Positions 1 to 9,068 of a stretch of 64,000 bases of DNA are shown here, one piece after another. Position 1 is the first letter of the stretch; every line of letters begins with the position of its first letter. The notes beneath the pieces are model-generated. The model saw only the letters and a list, made by a program, of their open reading frames with translations. It did not search any database and was not told where the DNA came from. Position numbers and translations under genes: made by a program. This stretch comes from Scandinavium hiltneri (GTDB lineage: Bacteria > Pseudomonadota > Gammaproteobacteria > Enterobacterales > Enterobacteriaceae): NCBI RefSeq assembly GCF_024764835.1, contig NZ_JALIGE010000074.1, positions 248,001 through 312,000 on the forward strand, given 5' to 3'.

Positions 1-395
1 AGGCTCGCCAGTACCGTCCACATCATCAGGCCACGCCCGACGACTTCTTTAGACAGGTCAACGTCGGTGGTCATCACTGACGCCACGATACCGTAGCCAA
101 TCACCACGTTCATAAAGGTCATGTAGTAGCTGGCGGCAACGGAAATAATGACCACCAGCGAGGTCAGAATCTGCCACGGACGGCGGCCCAGAATGGAGAT
201 CAGACGTAACAAACAGAACGTGACCAGTACCGAGCCGCAGAGTTCGATGATGGCAAAAATGCCATTCACTACGCTGGGATTTTCAAGATAGCCCATCAGC
301 CGTCGCACTAATACCGCGCCGTTAAGGAACAGACCGATATACAAGGCGATGAACAGGCACAACCGCTGTTGTGTTAAAGATTTAATATAATTCAT
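1..395 (-). CDS. eptB: Phosphoethanolamine transferase EptB, N-terminal fragment
   Basis: Only the first 131 codons are inside the window; the gene runs off the left edge. The start is the ATG at 395, giving MNYIKSLTQQRLCLF. The visible part is hydrophobic, with several predicted membrane segments and the stretch ASYYMTFMNVVIGYG followed by SVMTTDVDLSKEVVG, which is typical of the membrane domain of the EptA/EptB family. EptB adds phosphoethanolamine to the outer Kdo sugar of lipopolysaccharide in the periplasm. The catalytic sulfatase-like domain would lie outside the window. Its place next to yhjX is as in E. coli. In E. coli the mRNA is repressed by the sRNA MgrR; I did not verify a pairing site here. 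Confidence 0.93.
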   Translation of the reverse strand, partial: MNYIKSLTQQRLCLFIALYIGLFLNGAVLVRRLMGYLENPSVVNGIFAIIELCGSVLVTFCLLRLISILGRRPWQILTSLVVIISVAASYYMTFMNVVIGYGIVASVMTTDVDLSKEVVGRGLMMWTVLAS

Positions 396-639
396 GCAAA
401 CAAACCCTGGGAAAAGGGGCACAAAAAACCGACTTAGCTATCGGCAAGACAGTAAGTAGATTAAGGAATCGCGTAAGGAACAGTTATCAGAAACGTCTAT
501 AAGCGCAGTGAGTAGACCATAGCGCAGAGAAAAAGTGTCGTCAGGAAGTGTGATCCGGGCAATATTTACAAAAATAATGGCCCGGATCGAAAGATTTATG
601 GCAGGAATGTGTTACCGGCAGGGATTATGCCGTTCAATA

Positions 640-1842
640 TCAGGCATGAGCCTCTTCAAACACTTCACGATTTGGCTGACGAATGGTGGTCGACAGCGCC
701 AGAGACAGAATCAGCAGCGCGAAGATGACGCAGAAGGTCACGTAGAAGCCGCCGAACAGGGACGCAATGATCGAACCGCAGATGCTACCAATCCCGAAGC
801 CGAGATAAATCACGCCGTAGTTTTTCGCCAGATTGTTCAGGCCGAAGAACTCGCTCACCAGCGACGGGAACACGGTGATGGTGCCGCCGAAGTTGAAGGC
901 CACGCAGGCAATCGCTGCGAAGAAGGTCATCGCATTCAGCGGAGCAAACAGCAGCGCCGCCATGCCGACCAGGGAAATCACCTGACCGATGGTGATAACA
1001 CGGATACGGGCAATTTTGTCGGACAGAATACCGAGCACCAGGCGGCCACTCAGGTTGGCGATGGAAATCACGGTGACCGCGTTCGCCGCCGTCATCACGT
1101 CCAGATGCACCATGCCCTGGGCAATATCTTTCGCCACGCCAATCACGTACAGACCGCTCATGCAGGCCGTCAGGAACATCACCGCCAGCATCCAGTACTG
1201 TGGTTTACGCATTGACTGTGCCAGGCTGAAGTCGTTCTCTACCACGCCGTTGGTGGTTTTAACTTCCTGCAGCGGCGCGTCTTTCATCAACGTTGCACCG
1301 AACACAATCATCACCAGCACAATCGCGCCCCAGATGATAAAGGTTTTTTCCAGGCCGACGCTCGCCAGCAGCTGGCTGTCGATGAATTTGAAGCCCAGGC
1401 TACCCAGGCCATACGCGCCAATGGAAAACGCGGAAATCAGCCCTTTACGCTCCGGGAACCATTTCACGCAGTTCGACAGCGTCAGCAGATAACCTGCCCC
1501 GTCCGCCAGACCAACCAGCACCCCGGCGCTCAGCCACAGCATCATCAGATTATTAGCATGCGCAGTGAGGAAGAAGCCCAGGCCGAGCAGGATCCCGGAG
1601 GCCATGGTGACGCGCTTCACGCCAAAACGCTCTTGCAGTTTACCGGCTACGGACGAGGAAATCGCCAGGCCGAGGCTTAACAGACCGAAGGAAAACGCGA
1701 CCTGGCTGATAGGCTCATCGAGCTTGGCGGACAGCGCGCCGTTAAACAGGCTCCAGGTGTAAACCGAACCGAGTGCAAATTGGGTGATGATGGTTCCAAC
1801 CAGCGTCAGCCAGCGGGTAGAAGGACGGATTGCAGTATTCAT
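640..1842 (-). CDS. yhjX: MFS pyruvate transporter YhjX
   Basis: 400-residue major facilitator protein with about 12 membrane segments, nearly identical in pattern to E. coli YhjX (for example FALGSVYTWSLFNGALSAKL near the N-terminus and VAFNFGGTITVFPSLVSEFF in the second half). YhjX is an inner-membrane proton-coupled pyruvate transporter of the oxalate/formate-type branch. An upstream ATG at 1917 is open in frame, but it lies inside a likely YpdB operator and upstream of the probable promoter, so I use the ATG at 1842, which gives the E. coli-like N-terminus MNTAIRPSTRWLTL. The operator at 1916-1946 predicts induction by the YpdA/YpdB two-component system in response to pyruvate. Confidence 0.95.
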   Translation of the reverse strand: MNTAIRPSTRWLTLVGTIITQFALGSVYTWSLFNGALSAKLDEPISQVAFSFGLLSLGLAISSSVAGKLQERFGVKRVTMASGILLGLGFFLTAHANNLMMLWLSAGVLVGLADGAGYLLTLSNCVKWFPERKGLISAFSIGAYGLGSLGFKFIDSQLLASVGLEKTFIIWGAIVLVMIVFGATLMKDAPLQEVKTTNGVVENDFSLAQSMRKPQYWMLAVMFLTACMSGLYVIGVAKDIAQGMVHLDVMTAANAVTVISIANLSGRLVLGILSDKIARIRVITIGQVISLVGMAALLFAPLNAMTFFAAIACVAFNFGGTITVFPSLVSEFFGLNNLAKNYGVIYLGFGIGSICGSIIASLFGGFYVTFCVIFALLILSLALSTTIRQPNREVFEEAHA

Positions 1843-1915
1843 GGGCGTATATGCCTTATCAAAATTAACTGCAGCTAAAATAACGAAGTGCATTTCAGGC
1901 AGGGTTAAAAAAGGC

Positions 1916-1946
1916 ATGAACTGCCGTCAGTGCGGAATGAAATGCA
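1916..1946 (-). promoter_or_regulatory. YpdB-type direct-repeat operator upstream of yhjX
   Basis: On the minus strand the sequence reads TGCATTTCAT, then exactly 11 bases, then GGCAGTTCAT. The published YpdB target upstream of E. coli yhjX is two copies of GGCATTTCAT separated by 11 bases (from memory). Each copy here has one mismatch and the spacing is exact. The site lies about 75-105 bases upstream of the chosen yhjX start. Confidence 0.8.
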
Positions 1947-2074
1947 CTGAGAGGAGAATGAATGACATTGCCAAAATAAAAACGAGGGAAAAGTTAGTGT
2001 TAACTATCACGGCAGAGCGCGTAAACACTGTGAATAAATGGAGCTGAACATGTGTTTATGACGATAACAGCATG

Positions 2075-2785
2075 TTAAAAACGGGCGCTCAATCCCATGA
2101 TGTAAAGATAATTGGCCCCTTCACTCATATTATCGGCCTGGGACAGTGATGCATACGCCGCCACGTGCTGATTAAGCAGCATATCGGCGCCCACGGTCAC
2201 ATCGACCCAATTTCCGTCCTGCGTGGATGTCGGGGTGCGGTTCAGGCCCGATTGCGACTTCCATTGATTATCACCAAACTGCTGGTTGTAGCTGATTTGT
2301 GCCCACGGATGCACACCCCACAGTGGCTGCGAGTCGAGGCGCCAGCCCAGTGTGCTGCTGCTGGCATGCCACATCGGGTCGGTCAGCGCCGTAGTGCTGG
2401 TCCCGCTGTCGCCAAATTCATTCCAGGTCGATGTGGCAGACCCATCATAATGCCAGCTCGCCACCGGCCCGGTGGTGAACAACGCGCTCAGCGGAATATT
2501 CCAGACCATGCTCAGCGTGCGGGTCACATCCAGCGGGGTATCATCAGGTAGATTCATCGCCATACCCGGCTGAACTTGCGTCGCGCTGATGCGTTCCGCC
2601 AGAATGTCGTCATAACGCGGTTGGTGATCGCTATCCCAGGTATAGCGTTCCGGCATATTACTTTGTGGGTCAGTAACGATATATTCCTGTTGCCAGGCGA
2701 AAGCTGATGTCGCAAGAGACATCCACACAAAAACAGATGCCGGGTAGAGACCACCCCGGTAGCCATTGCATCTTTTAATCATCAT
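2075..2785 (-). CDS. yhjY: Outer-membrane beta-barrel protein YhjY
   Basis: 236-residue exported protein. Residues 1-30 form a signal peptide (basic start, hydrophobic core VFVWMSLATSAFA, cleavage near AFA-WQQ). The remainder has alternating hydrophobic strands and ends in a phenylalanine (MGLSARF), the classical C-terminal signature of outer-membrane barrels. It matches E. coli YhjY, annotated as an autotransporter-barrel-like protein of unknown function. It has no passenger domain: about 80 residues precede the barrel-like repeats, so a secreted lipase function, sometimes suggested by annotation, is not supported by anything visible. It is divergent from tag and downstream of yhjX's regulatory region. 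The product class is clear, the function is not. Confidence 0.85.
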   Translation of the reverse strand: MMIKRCNGYRGGLYPASVFVWMSLATSAFAWQQEYIVTDPQSNMPERYTWDSDHQPRYDDILAERISATQVQPGMAMNLPDDTPLDVTRTLSMVWNIPLSALFTTGPVASWHYDGSATSTWNEFGDSGTSTTALTDPMWHASSSTLGWRLDSQPLWGVHPWAQISYNQQFGDNQWKSQSGLNRTPTSTQDGNWVDVTVGADMLLNQHVAAYASLSQADNMSEGANYLYIMGLSARF

Positions 2786-2927
2786 TTGGCGACTCCGAAA
2801 GAGCCGAATCCGGCATTGTTGTTATGATTTTTTACGCGAGTGCGTATTACTAAATATTGTCATTTTATTTCTGCCGTCAAGGCAGGTTGAACATTTCTTC
2901 ATCGACATCAAAAAGTGGGAGAGTGAG

Positions 2928-3509
2928 ATGGAACGTTGCGGTTGGGTAAGTCAGGACCCGCTTTACATTGCCTATCACGATAGCGAATGGGGCGTGGCCC
3001 AGCGGGATAATCAAAAGCTGTTTGAAATGATCTGCCTTGAAGGCCAACAGGCCGGGCTTTCCTGGATAACGGTGCTGAAAAAGCGTGAAAACTATCGCGA
3101 CGCGTTTCACCACTTCGACCCGATAAAAGTGGCGGCCATGGGTGACGCCGACGTCGAGCGACTGGTGCTCAACGCCGGGATCATTCGCCATCGCGGAAAA
3201 ATTCAGTCAATTATTGGCAACGCCCGCGCATTCCTTGCCATGGAAGCCAACGGCGAACCGTTTGCCGATTTCGTCTGGTCGTTTGTCGATAACCACGCGC
3301 AGGTAACGCGCGCCGCGACGCTGGCAGAAATCCCCACCAGCACGCCCGCGTCGGATGCGCTGTCGAAGGCGCTAAAAAAGCGCGGCTTTAAGTTTGTCGG
3401 CACCACCATCTGCTACTCCTTTATGCAGGCCTGCGGGCTGGTCAACGACCATGTCACCGCATGTTTCTGCCATCCTGGAGGCGACGATGATCCGCAAATG
3501 GCAAAGTAG
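2928..3509 (+). CDS. tag: DNA-3-methyladenine glycosylase I
   Basis: 193-residue Tag enzyme that excises 3-methyladenine from alkylated DNA by hydrolysing the N-glycosidic bond. The helix-hairpin-helix glycosylase fold motifs are present: MERCGWVSQDPLYIAYH at the start and GIIRHRGKIQSIIGNAR in the middle. The zinc-binding residues known from E. coli Tag are conserved (Cys4, His17, His175, Cys179), as is the active-site Glu38. The start is the ATG at 2928 behind a GGGAGAGTGAG ribosome site; the reading frame is open further upstream but without homology. The C-terminus is a few residues longer than in E. coli and overlaps the start of yiaC by 23 bases, indicating cotranscription and probably translational coupling. 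Confidence 0.97.
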   Translation: MERCGWVSQDPLYIAYHDSEWGVAQRDNQKLFEMICLEGQQAGLSWITVLKKRENYRDAFHHFDPIKVAAMGDADVERLVLNAGIIRHRGKIQSIIGNARAFLAMEANGEPFADFVWSFVDNHAQVTRAATLAEIPTSTPASDALSKALKKRGFKFVGTTICYSFMQACGLVNDHVTACFCHPGGDDDPQMAK

Positions 3510-3927
3510 CGACCGCCAACCCCTGCTGACGCTGTGGCTGGAGAGCACTATTTTTGCGCATCCGTTTATCGAGGAAAGCTACTGGCATGAGAGCGAACCG
3601 CTGGTGCGCGATGTGTACCTCCCCGCCGCGCATACGTGGGTGTGGGAAGAGGACGGTGTGGTGCAGGGGTTTATCAGCGTGATGGACCAGCGCTTTGTCG
3701 GCGCGCTGTTTGTCGCGCCCGCCTGTATCGGACGCGGCATTGGCCGGGCGCTGCTCGCGTATGTCTGCGACCGCTACCCGGAATTAAGCCTTGAGGTGTA
3801 CCAGAAAAACAGCCGGGCGGTGAATTTCTACCATGCGCAGGGTTTCCGTATTCAGGACAGCGCATGGCAGGATGAAACCCGGCAGCCGACCTGGATTATG
3901 CGTTGGCAGGCGGATCGAATGCTGTAA
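3487..3927 (+). CDS. yiaC: GNAT lysine acetyltransferase YiaC
   Basis: 146-residue GNAT-family acetyltransferase, the same length as E. coli YiaC, which acetylates lysines on metabolic proteins using acetyl-CoA. The acetyl-CoA pyrophosphate loop is R83-G-I-G-R-A within APACIGRGIGRALLAY, and Tyr115 in NFYHAQGF sits where GNAT enzymes carry the general acid. The start ATG at 3487 has a strong GGAGG eight bases upstream, inside the end of tag. The 3' end overlaps the end of the convergent bisC gene by 32 bases. An alternative reading as a generic N-acetyltransferase of unknown substrate is possible, but synteny with tag supports YiaC. Confidence 0.95.
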   Translation: MIRKWQSSDRQPLLTLWLESTIFAHPFIEESYWHESEPLVRDVYLPAAHTWVWEEDGVVQGFISVMDQRFVGALFVAPACIGRGIGRALLAYVCDRYPELSLEVYQKNSRAVNFYHAQGFRIQDSAWQDETRQPTWIMRWQADRML

Positions 3928-6229
3928 GCGTGGGCACTGGTCCGTGGTATTTCTCCAGCCACGCCAGCGCGGTATTTCCCGCACAGCCGTTGCCGAGCTT
4001 CGAACTCGGGAGATCTTTGGTCAGCACGTTGACCGCGCCATTCTTACAGATGCCCCCGGCCTGATTATCGAGATCCGGCCATGCCCCTTCGTGCAGACAG
4101 ATAATGCCAGGGCGAATCCCCTCGGTCACGACCGCGCCCGCCAGAACCTGCCCTCGCCCGTTCCACACGCGCACCAGGTCACCGTCGACAATGCCCCGCG
4201 CTTTCGCGTCGTCAGGATGCAGCGTCAACGGCTCACGCCCCGCCACCGCGTATTTCTCGCGCAGCCGCGTATGATTCAACTGACTGTGCAAACGGTGCGC
4301 CGGATGCGCCGACAACAACTGTAGCTGCCCTGCCTGCGCATTACCGTGCCACTCGTCCGGCTCAAGCCAGGTCGGGTGCCCAGGGCAATCGGCATAATTA
4401 AAACCGGCGATCCGCTGGGAATAAATTTCTATTTTTCCGCTGTCGGTTTTTAACGGATTGGCCTGCGGATCTTCGCGGAAGGCGGCGAAACGGATGAACC
4501 TGGCATTCTGCTCGCTCTCCGGCATCTCAATCAGCTGATTGGCTTCCCAGAATTGCTGGAACGGAGGAAGCGTCACTTGCTGGCTCGCGCCGCGCTGTCC
4601 GGCAATCTCGTAAAAGGTTTCCAGCCACTCCAGACAGCTTTTGCCTTCGGTGAAGCGCTCGCGGCCGCCCGCTTCCCAGCGTTCGCTCAGTTCGGCAAAC
4701 ACCTCCCAGTCATCTCGCGCCTCATCCCGTGGCGCGACCACGCGTTTCATCGGGACCAGATGCTGGTTGCTGTAATCCCCTGTCATGGTCAAATCGTTGC
4801 GCTCGAACGAGGTGGTCGCCGGTAGCACGATGTCCGCATGGCGTGCAGCGCCGGTCCAGAAACACTCAGAGATAACGATCAGTTCCGGCTTCTGCCAGGC
4901 GCGAATCAGGCGGTTGGTATCCTGATGATGGGTAAAGTTGGCGCCACCCGCCCACCAGACAAAACGGATATCCGGGAAGTGTCTGTCCATGCCGTTGTGC
5001 TGATATGGCGCGCCGGGGTTTTCCAGCGCTTCGACAATGCGCGCCACCGGGATTTTATCCACCGCATCGGTGCCATTGGCGACGCTGCCCTGCATCGAGG
5101 CCAGCACCGCCGCGCGTCGGGTTGGGTTCCCGCCGTTGGAGAAATGATAAGAGAGGCCAAAACCGCCGCCCGGTGTGCCAATCTGGCCGAGCATGGCGGC
5201 CAGTGTGACCAGCATCCAGTGCTTCTGCTCGCCAAACTGCTGGCGCTGCATACCCCAACCGGACATCAGCATGGTGCTGTTTTGATGGAAAACCTCCGCC
5301 AGTTCGCGGATTTTCGGCGCATCAATGCCGCAGATGTCTGCCGCCCATTCGGCGGTTTTCGCCACGCCGTCGCGCTCGCCGGTCAGGTATTCAGCGAACT
5401 GGGCGTAGCCGGTAGTACAGCGTTCCAGGAACGTCGTATCGTGCCAGTTATTTTCCACCAGCGTATGGGCAATGCCGAGCATCAGCGCCACGTCGGTGCC
5501 CATGTGTGGGGCCAGCCACTCCATCGATTCCCCGAAGAAATCGACGGTTTCCGAACGCATCGGATCGATACAAATCAGCCGCTTGCCGCTGTTTCGTAGC
5601 TGAGTGAAAAAGGTCATACCCTGCTCGTCGGAGGCGTTCCACGCAATTTTCAGGGTGTTGAGCGGATTCGCGCTCCACAGCACCACCACGTCGGTATGTT
5701 CCAGAATCAGCGGCCAACTGGTCTGCTGCTGATACACCTCATTGCCGCCGACCACGTATGGCATAATCGCCTGCGCTGCACCGGTGGAATAATCCCCCAG
5801 ATGCCCGGTATAACCGCCGGCGAGGCTCATGTAACGCTGTAACAGCGTCGCCGCTTTGTGCAGCACGCCGTTCGAGCGCCAGCCGTAGGAACCCGCAAAA
5901 ATCGACGCCGGGCCGTGGGTCTCGCGAATACGTTGATGCTGGGCATGAATCAGATCCAGCGCCTCGTCCCAGCTCACCCGAACAAACTCATCCTGCCCGC
6001 GCACGCCCTGTGGGCTGTCCGGCGAGGTCAAAAAACCTTTACGCACCATCGGATAGCGCACCCGCGTTTTGCTGTGCACCTGGTCGCGTACCGCGCTTTG
6101 CAGCGAGTTCTCAAAGGTTCCAGAAAGCGCACCGCGAGACGCCAGCACAGTATCGCCATCGGTTTCGACCAGCATGGGCCCCCAGTGGGCGGCGGTCAGA
6201 ATGGTTTTTGTTGCAGATGAGTTGGCCAA
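3896..6229 (-). CDS. bisC: Biotin sulfoxide reductase (molybdoenzyme)
   Basis: 777-residue molybdopterin oxidoreductase of the DMSO/TMAO reductase family; it reduces biotin sulfoxide (and methionine sulfoxide) in the cytoplasm. Key motifs are HWGPMLVE near the N-terminus, SYGW at residues 114-117, and GDYSTG, where Ser148 matches the molybdenum-ligating serine of the family. There is no twin-arginine signal, in keeping with the cytoplasmic BisC branch rather than periplasmic TorA/TorZ. I start the gene at a TTG at 6229, preceded by AGGAG at six bases, because this gives exactly the 777-residue E. coli length and the LANSS N-terminus. The frame stays open to 6349 but that extension has no family resemblance. 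Confidence 0.93.
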   Translation of the reverse strand: MANSSATKTILTAAHWGPMLVETDGDTVLASRGALSGTFENSLQSAVRDQVHSKTRVRYPMVRKGFLTSPDSPQGVRGQDEFVRVSWDEALDLIHAQHQRIRETHGPASIFAGSYGWRSNGVLHKAATLLQRYMSLAGGYTGHLGDYSTGAAQAIMPYVVGGNEVYQQQTSWPLILEHTDVVVLWSANPLNTLKIAWNASDEQGMTFFTQLRNSGKRLICIDPMRSETVDFFGESMEWLAPHMGTDVALMLGIAHTLVENNWHDTTFLERCTTGYAQFAEYLTGERDGVAKTAEWAADICGIDAPKIRELAEVFHQNSTMLMSGWGMQRQQFGEQKHWMLVTLAAMLGQIGTPGGGFGLSYHFSNGGNPTRRAAVLASMQGSVANGTDAVDKIPVARIVEALENPGAPYQHNGMDRHFPDIRFVWWAGGANFTHHQDTNRLIRAWQKPELIVISECFWTGAARHADIVLPATTSFERNDLTMTGDYSNQHLVPMKRVVAPRDEARDDWEVFAELSERWEAGGRERFTEGKSCLEWLETFYEIAGQRGASQQVTLPPFQQFWEANQLIEMPESEQNARFIRFAAFREDPQANPLKTDSGKIEIYSQRIAGFNYADCPGHPTWLEPDEWHGNAQAGQLQLLSAHPAHRLHSQLNHTRLREKYAVAGREPLTLHPDDAKARGIVDGDLVRVWNGRGQVLAGAVVTEGIRPGIICLHEGAWPDLDNQAGGICKNGAVNVLTKDLPSSKLGNGCAGNTALAWLEKYHGPVPTLTAFDPPANA

Positions 6230-6396
6230 AACAGGCTCCTGGTTGACGGATGCAGGTGTTACGACGGCGATTTTTTCATCACCGTTCCATTTATTTACAT
6301 ATTTTCGGATCGTTCTGGAATTTTCCTCACAATCGGGCGTCATAATCAACCGCCACGTTTGCGCTGGTAAAGAATAAAAAGGATTAAGGAAAGAAG

Positions 6397-7059
6397 ATGA
6401 AAAAACGCGTAATCATAATTGCTGCAATGGTAAGCGGCGCGCTGGCCCTGTCAGGCTGTACCACCAACCCTTACACCGGCGAACGTGAAGCCGGAAAATC
6501 CGGCATTGGTGCGGGTATTGGCGCACTGGCGGGAGCGGGTATCGGCATGCTCTCTTCCTCCAAACACGATCGCGGCAAAGGCGCATTGATCGGCGCCGCA
6601 GCAGGCGCAGCCGTTGGTGGTGGCGTCGGTTATTACATGGATGTGCAGGAAGCCAAGCTGCGCGAAAAAATGCAGGGCACAGGCGTCAGCGTCACCCGTA
6701 ATGGTGACAACATCGTGCTGAACATGCCGAATAACGTCACCTTCGACAGCAGCAGCGCCAACCTGAAACCGGCCGGGGCCAACACCCTGACCGGCGTGGC
6801 GATGGTGCTGAAAGAGTACGAAAAAACCGCAGTTAACGTGGTCGGCTACACCGACAGCACCGGCGGCCAGGAGCTGAACATGCGTCTGTCCCAGCAGCGT
6901 GCCGATTCAGTAGCCAGCTCCCTTATCACCCAGGGCGTCACCGCGAACCGCATCCGCACCAGCGGAATGGGGCCAGCGAATCCTGTCGCCAGCAACAGCA
7001 CCGCCGAAGGGAAAGCGCAGAACCGTCGCGTAGAAATCACCCTCAGCCCGCTGCAGTAA
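6397..7059 (+). CDS. yiaD: OmpA-family lipoprotein YiaD
   Basis: 220-residue outer-membrane lipoprotein. Residues 1-20 form a lipoprotein signal ending in LSG before the lipidated Cys21. Residues 35-82 contain glycine-zipper segments (GAGIGALAGAGIGM and GALIGAAAGAAVGG). The C-terminal half, about 105-218, is an OmpA-like peptidoglycan-binding domain with VVGYTDSTGG and NMRLSQQRADSV. In E. coli, extra copies of yiaD suppress a bamB/degP defect, hinting at an envelope-assembly role. It is divergent from bisC, with a GGAAAGAAG ribosome site before ATG 6397. A GC-rich hairpin (7067-7092, GCCGGGG/CCCCGGC) follows the stop codon without a clear T-run. Confidence 0.95.
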   Translation: MKKRVIIIAAMVSGALALSGCTTNPYTGEREAGKSGIGAGIGALAGAGIGMLSSSKHDRGKGALIGAAAGAAVGGGVGYYMDVQEAKLREKMQGTGVSVTRNGDNIVLNMPNNVTFDSSSANLKPAGANTLTGVAMVLKEYEKTAVNVVGYTDSTGGQELNMRLSQQRADSVASSLITQGVTANRIRTSGMGPANPVASNSTAEGKAQNRRVEITLSPLQ

Positions 7060-7193
7060 TCGTTGTGCCGGGGAGGGTTTCGCCGCCCCGGCCAGCGCTT
7101 TCGACGAAAAGGCCCGCCAGCGCCAGCATTAACGGCTTGCCATCGCTTATTTTCGCGCTAAGGTGTTCACACATTCAGGTGAAGGAAGCCCTC

Positions 7194-8210
7194 ATGGCGA
7201 ACAAGGCGCGAGCCACCATCAGCGACGTGGCGAAAGCGGCAAAAACGGGTAAGACCAGCGTTTCGCGTTATCTTAACGGCGAAAAGCATCTACTTTCAGA
7301 CGCCCTTCTGGCGCGAATCGAACACGCTATTGCTGAACTCGACTATCGTCCAAGCCTGATGGCACGGGGCCTGAAGCATGGCCGCACTCGCCTCATTGGA
7401 CTTATCATCGCCGATATCACCAATCCCTATTCCGTCAACGTATTAAGCGGGATCGAAGCCGCCTGTCGCGAACAGGGGTTTACGCCGCTGGTGTGTAACA
7501 CCAATAACGAAGTGGATCAGGAACGACACTATCTCGATTTACTGCGCAGTTATCAGGTGGAAGGGATCGTGGTTAATGCCGTAGGAATGCACGAAGAAGG
7601 CCTGAGTCGCCTGCAACAGTCGGCCCTGCCGATGGTGCTTATTGACCGAAAAATTCCGGATTTTGCCTGCGACGTGGTCGGGCTGGATAACACCCAGGCC
7701 GCCACTACCGCCACTGAACACCTCGTCGATCAGGGATTTGAAGCCCTGCTGTTTCTCAGCGAACCACTCGGGAGCGTCAACACCCGACGCGAACGCCTGG
7801 CCGCCTACCGCACCACGCTGGCTCGCTATCCGGGCATCAGCGCTGAAAACGCCGAAGTGCCATTGAACGACGGCGCACTCATCGATAACGCGCTGCGTCA
7901 GTTCCACGCTACCCATCGCGGAATGCGCAAAGCGGTCATTTCCGCCAACGGCGCGCTGACGCTACAGGTGGCACGCTCGCTCAAACGCCTGGGCCTGCAC
8001 TGGGGCAGCGATATCGGCCTGCTCGGTTTTGACGAACTGGAATGGGCTGAGCTAGCGGGAGTGGGCATTACCACGCTCAAACAGCCGACCTGGAAAATCG
8101 GCTATGCCGCCGTAGAGCAGGTGGTGCGCCGGATCGAAGGCAGTAGCGACCCGATCCGCGAACAGGTTTTCTCCGGCGAACTGATCGTCCGGGGATCCAC
8201 CAGCCGCTAA
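7194..8210 (+). CDS. ptxS: LacI-family repressor of 2-ketogluconate genes (PtxS-like)
   Basis: 338-residue LacI/GalR regulator. Residues 7-28 are the helix-turn-helix (TISDVAKAAKTGKTSVSRYLNG), followed by the hinge helix region and a periplasmic-binding-protein-like effector domain (LIGLIIADITNPYSVNVLSGIE). It lies immediately upstream of kguE-kguK-kguT-ghrB, the same order as the kgu cluster of Pseudomonas, whose repressor is PtxS. The perfect palindrome at 8257-8270 downstream of this gene matches the PtxS operator core. The inferred effector is 2-ketogluconate. The start at 7194 has AAGGAAG upstream; the frame is open earlier but without family resemblance. The assignment by symbol rests on gene context and operator rather than a search. 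Confidence 0.85.
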   Translation: MANKARATISDVAKAAKTGKTSVSRYLNGEKHLLSDALLARIEHAIAELDYRPSLMARGLKHGRTRLIGLIIADITNPYSVNVLSGIEAACREQGFTPLVCNTNNEVDQERHYLDLLRSYQVEGIVVNAVGMHEEGLSRLQQSALPMVLIDRKIPDFACDVVGLDNTQAATTATEHLVDQGFEALLFLSEPLGSVNTRRERLAAYRTTLARYPGISAENAEVPLNDGALIDNALRQFHATHRGMRKAVISANGALTLQVARSLKRLGLHWGSDIGLLGFDELEWAELAGVGITTLKQPTWKIGYAAVEQVVRRIEGSSDPIREQVFSGELIVRGSTSR

Positions 8211-8256
8211 TTCCCCTGTGATGACGATCATAAATTAGACAACGCTGCCTTTTCTT

Positions 8257-8270
8257 TGGAACCGGTTCCA
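8257..8270. promoter_or_regulatory. PtxS-type palindromic operator before kguE
   Basis: TGGAACCGGTTCCA is a perfect 14-base palindrome located 50 bases before the kguE start. The Pseudomonas PtxS operator is TGAAACCGGTTTCA (from memory), so the site keeps the ACCGGT core and differs by one symmetric pair. A central CG dyad is typical of LacI-family sites. Confidence 0.85.
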
Positions 8271-8319
8271 TCTAGCGTAATACAGAGAAACCCACTCTTA
8301 TTTCGTTCTGGAGTCCCGG

Positions 8320-9066
8320 ATGGCAAGAAAAATCATCGTCGTCACTGCCGCCTATGGCCGCGACCGCGTGAAGGCCCTCGGAGGGCAGCACGGCGTGCTG
8401 TCCATCATTGCGGCGGCAGGTGCTGACGGCGTCGAAATCCGCCGAGAACTGTTTACTCCGCAGGAGATCGACACCCTGCCACAGCTGGCGGCTGACATCT
8501 CTCAGCACAACCTGATGGCCTGCTATTCCGCGCCGGAAGGGCTGTTTGAGACCGACGGTAATCTGAACCCCAATCTCCGCGCATTGCTTCTGGAAGCTCA
8601 AGCCCTGAACGCCGCCTGGCTGAAACTCTCTTTAGGTCATTTCACGCAGCCTGCCGCGCCGGAAACGCTGCGCGCCATTCTGGCCGACAGCCCGGTGGCG
8701 CTGGTGATTGAAAACGACCAGACCGACTGCGGCAAACTGGCCCCGATGCAGCGCTTCCAGGCCGCCGTACGCGTACATGCGTTACCGATTCGTCTGACGT
8801 TTGATATGGGCAACTGGCTGTGGCTGGGCGATTCCCCGGAACAGGCCGCACAGCGGCTGGCCCCGAACGTGGGCTACGTTCACGTCAAAGCCGCTGAACC
8901 GCACCATGACGGCTGGCGGGCGATAACCCCGGACGACAACCCGCGTTGGGCCGCCCTGCTCAACGCCTTGCCTGACAACGTACCGCGCGGTATCGAATTT
9001 CCGCTTGAAGGCGACGATCTGGTGGCCGTCACCCGTCGCTATGTTCGCTGGTTACGCGAGGAATAA
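8320..9066 (+). CDS. kguE: Sugar phosphate isomerase/epimerase of the 2-ketogluconate operon
   Basis: 248-residue TIM-barrel protein of the xylose-isomerase-like superfamily (AP endonuclease family 2 fold). Recognisable segments are ALVIENDQTDCG, IRLTFDMGNWLW and NVGYVHVKAAEPHH, which carry the acidic and histidine residues that bind a metal in this fold. In Pseudomonas the homologous KguE is the first gene of the 2-ketogluconate operon and its exact reaction is not settled; epimerase is the family label. The start ATG at 8320 has TCTGGAG upstream. It is separated from kguK by only two bases, so the two are cotranscribed and probably coupled. Confidence 0.85.
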   Translation: MARKIIVVTAAYGRDRVKALGGQHGVLSIIAAAGADGVEIRRELFTPQEIDTLPQLAADISQHNLMACYSAPEGLFETDGNLNPNLRALLLEAQALNAAWLKLSLGHFTQPAAPETLRAILADSPVALVIENDQTDCGKLAPMQRFQAAVRVHALPIRLTFDMGNWLWLGDSPEQAAQRLAPNVGYVHVKAAEPHHDGWRAITPDDNPRWAALLNALPDNVPRGIEFPLEGDDLVAVTRRYVRWLREE

Positions 9067-9068
9067 GC

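Noticed and set aside
552..588. Hairpin GATCCGGGC/GCCCGGATC as the yhjX terminator
   Set aside because: The stem is good, but the loop is 19 bases and no T-run follows, so a terminator call is not supported.
535..1215. Plus-strand frame of 226 codons overlapping yhjX
   Set aside because: Antisense shadow of yhjX, with an amino-acid composition rich in His, Arg and Gln and no homology.
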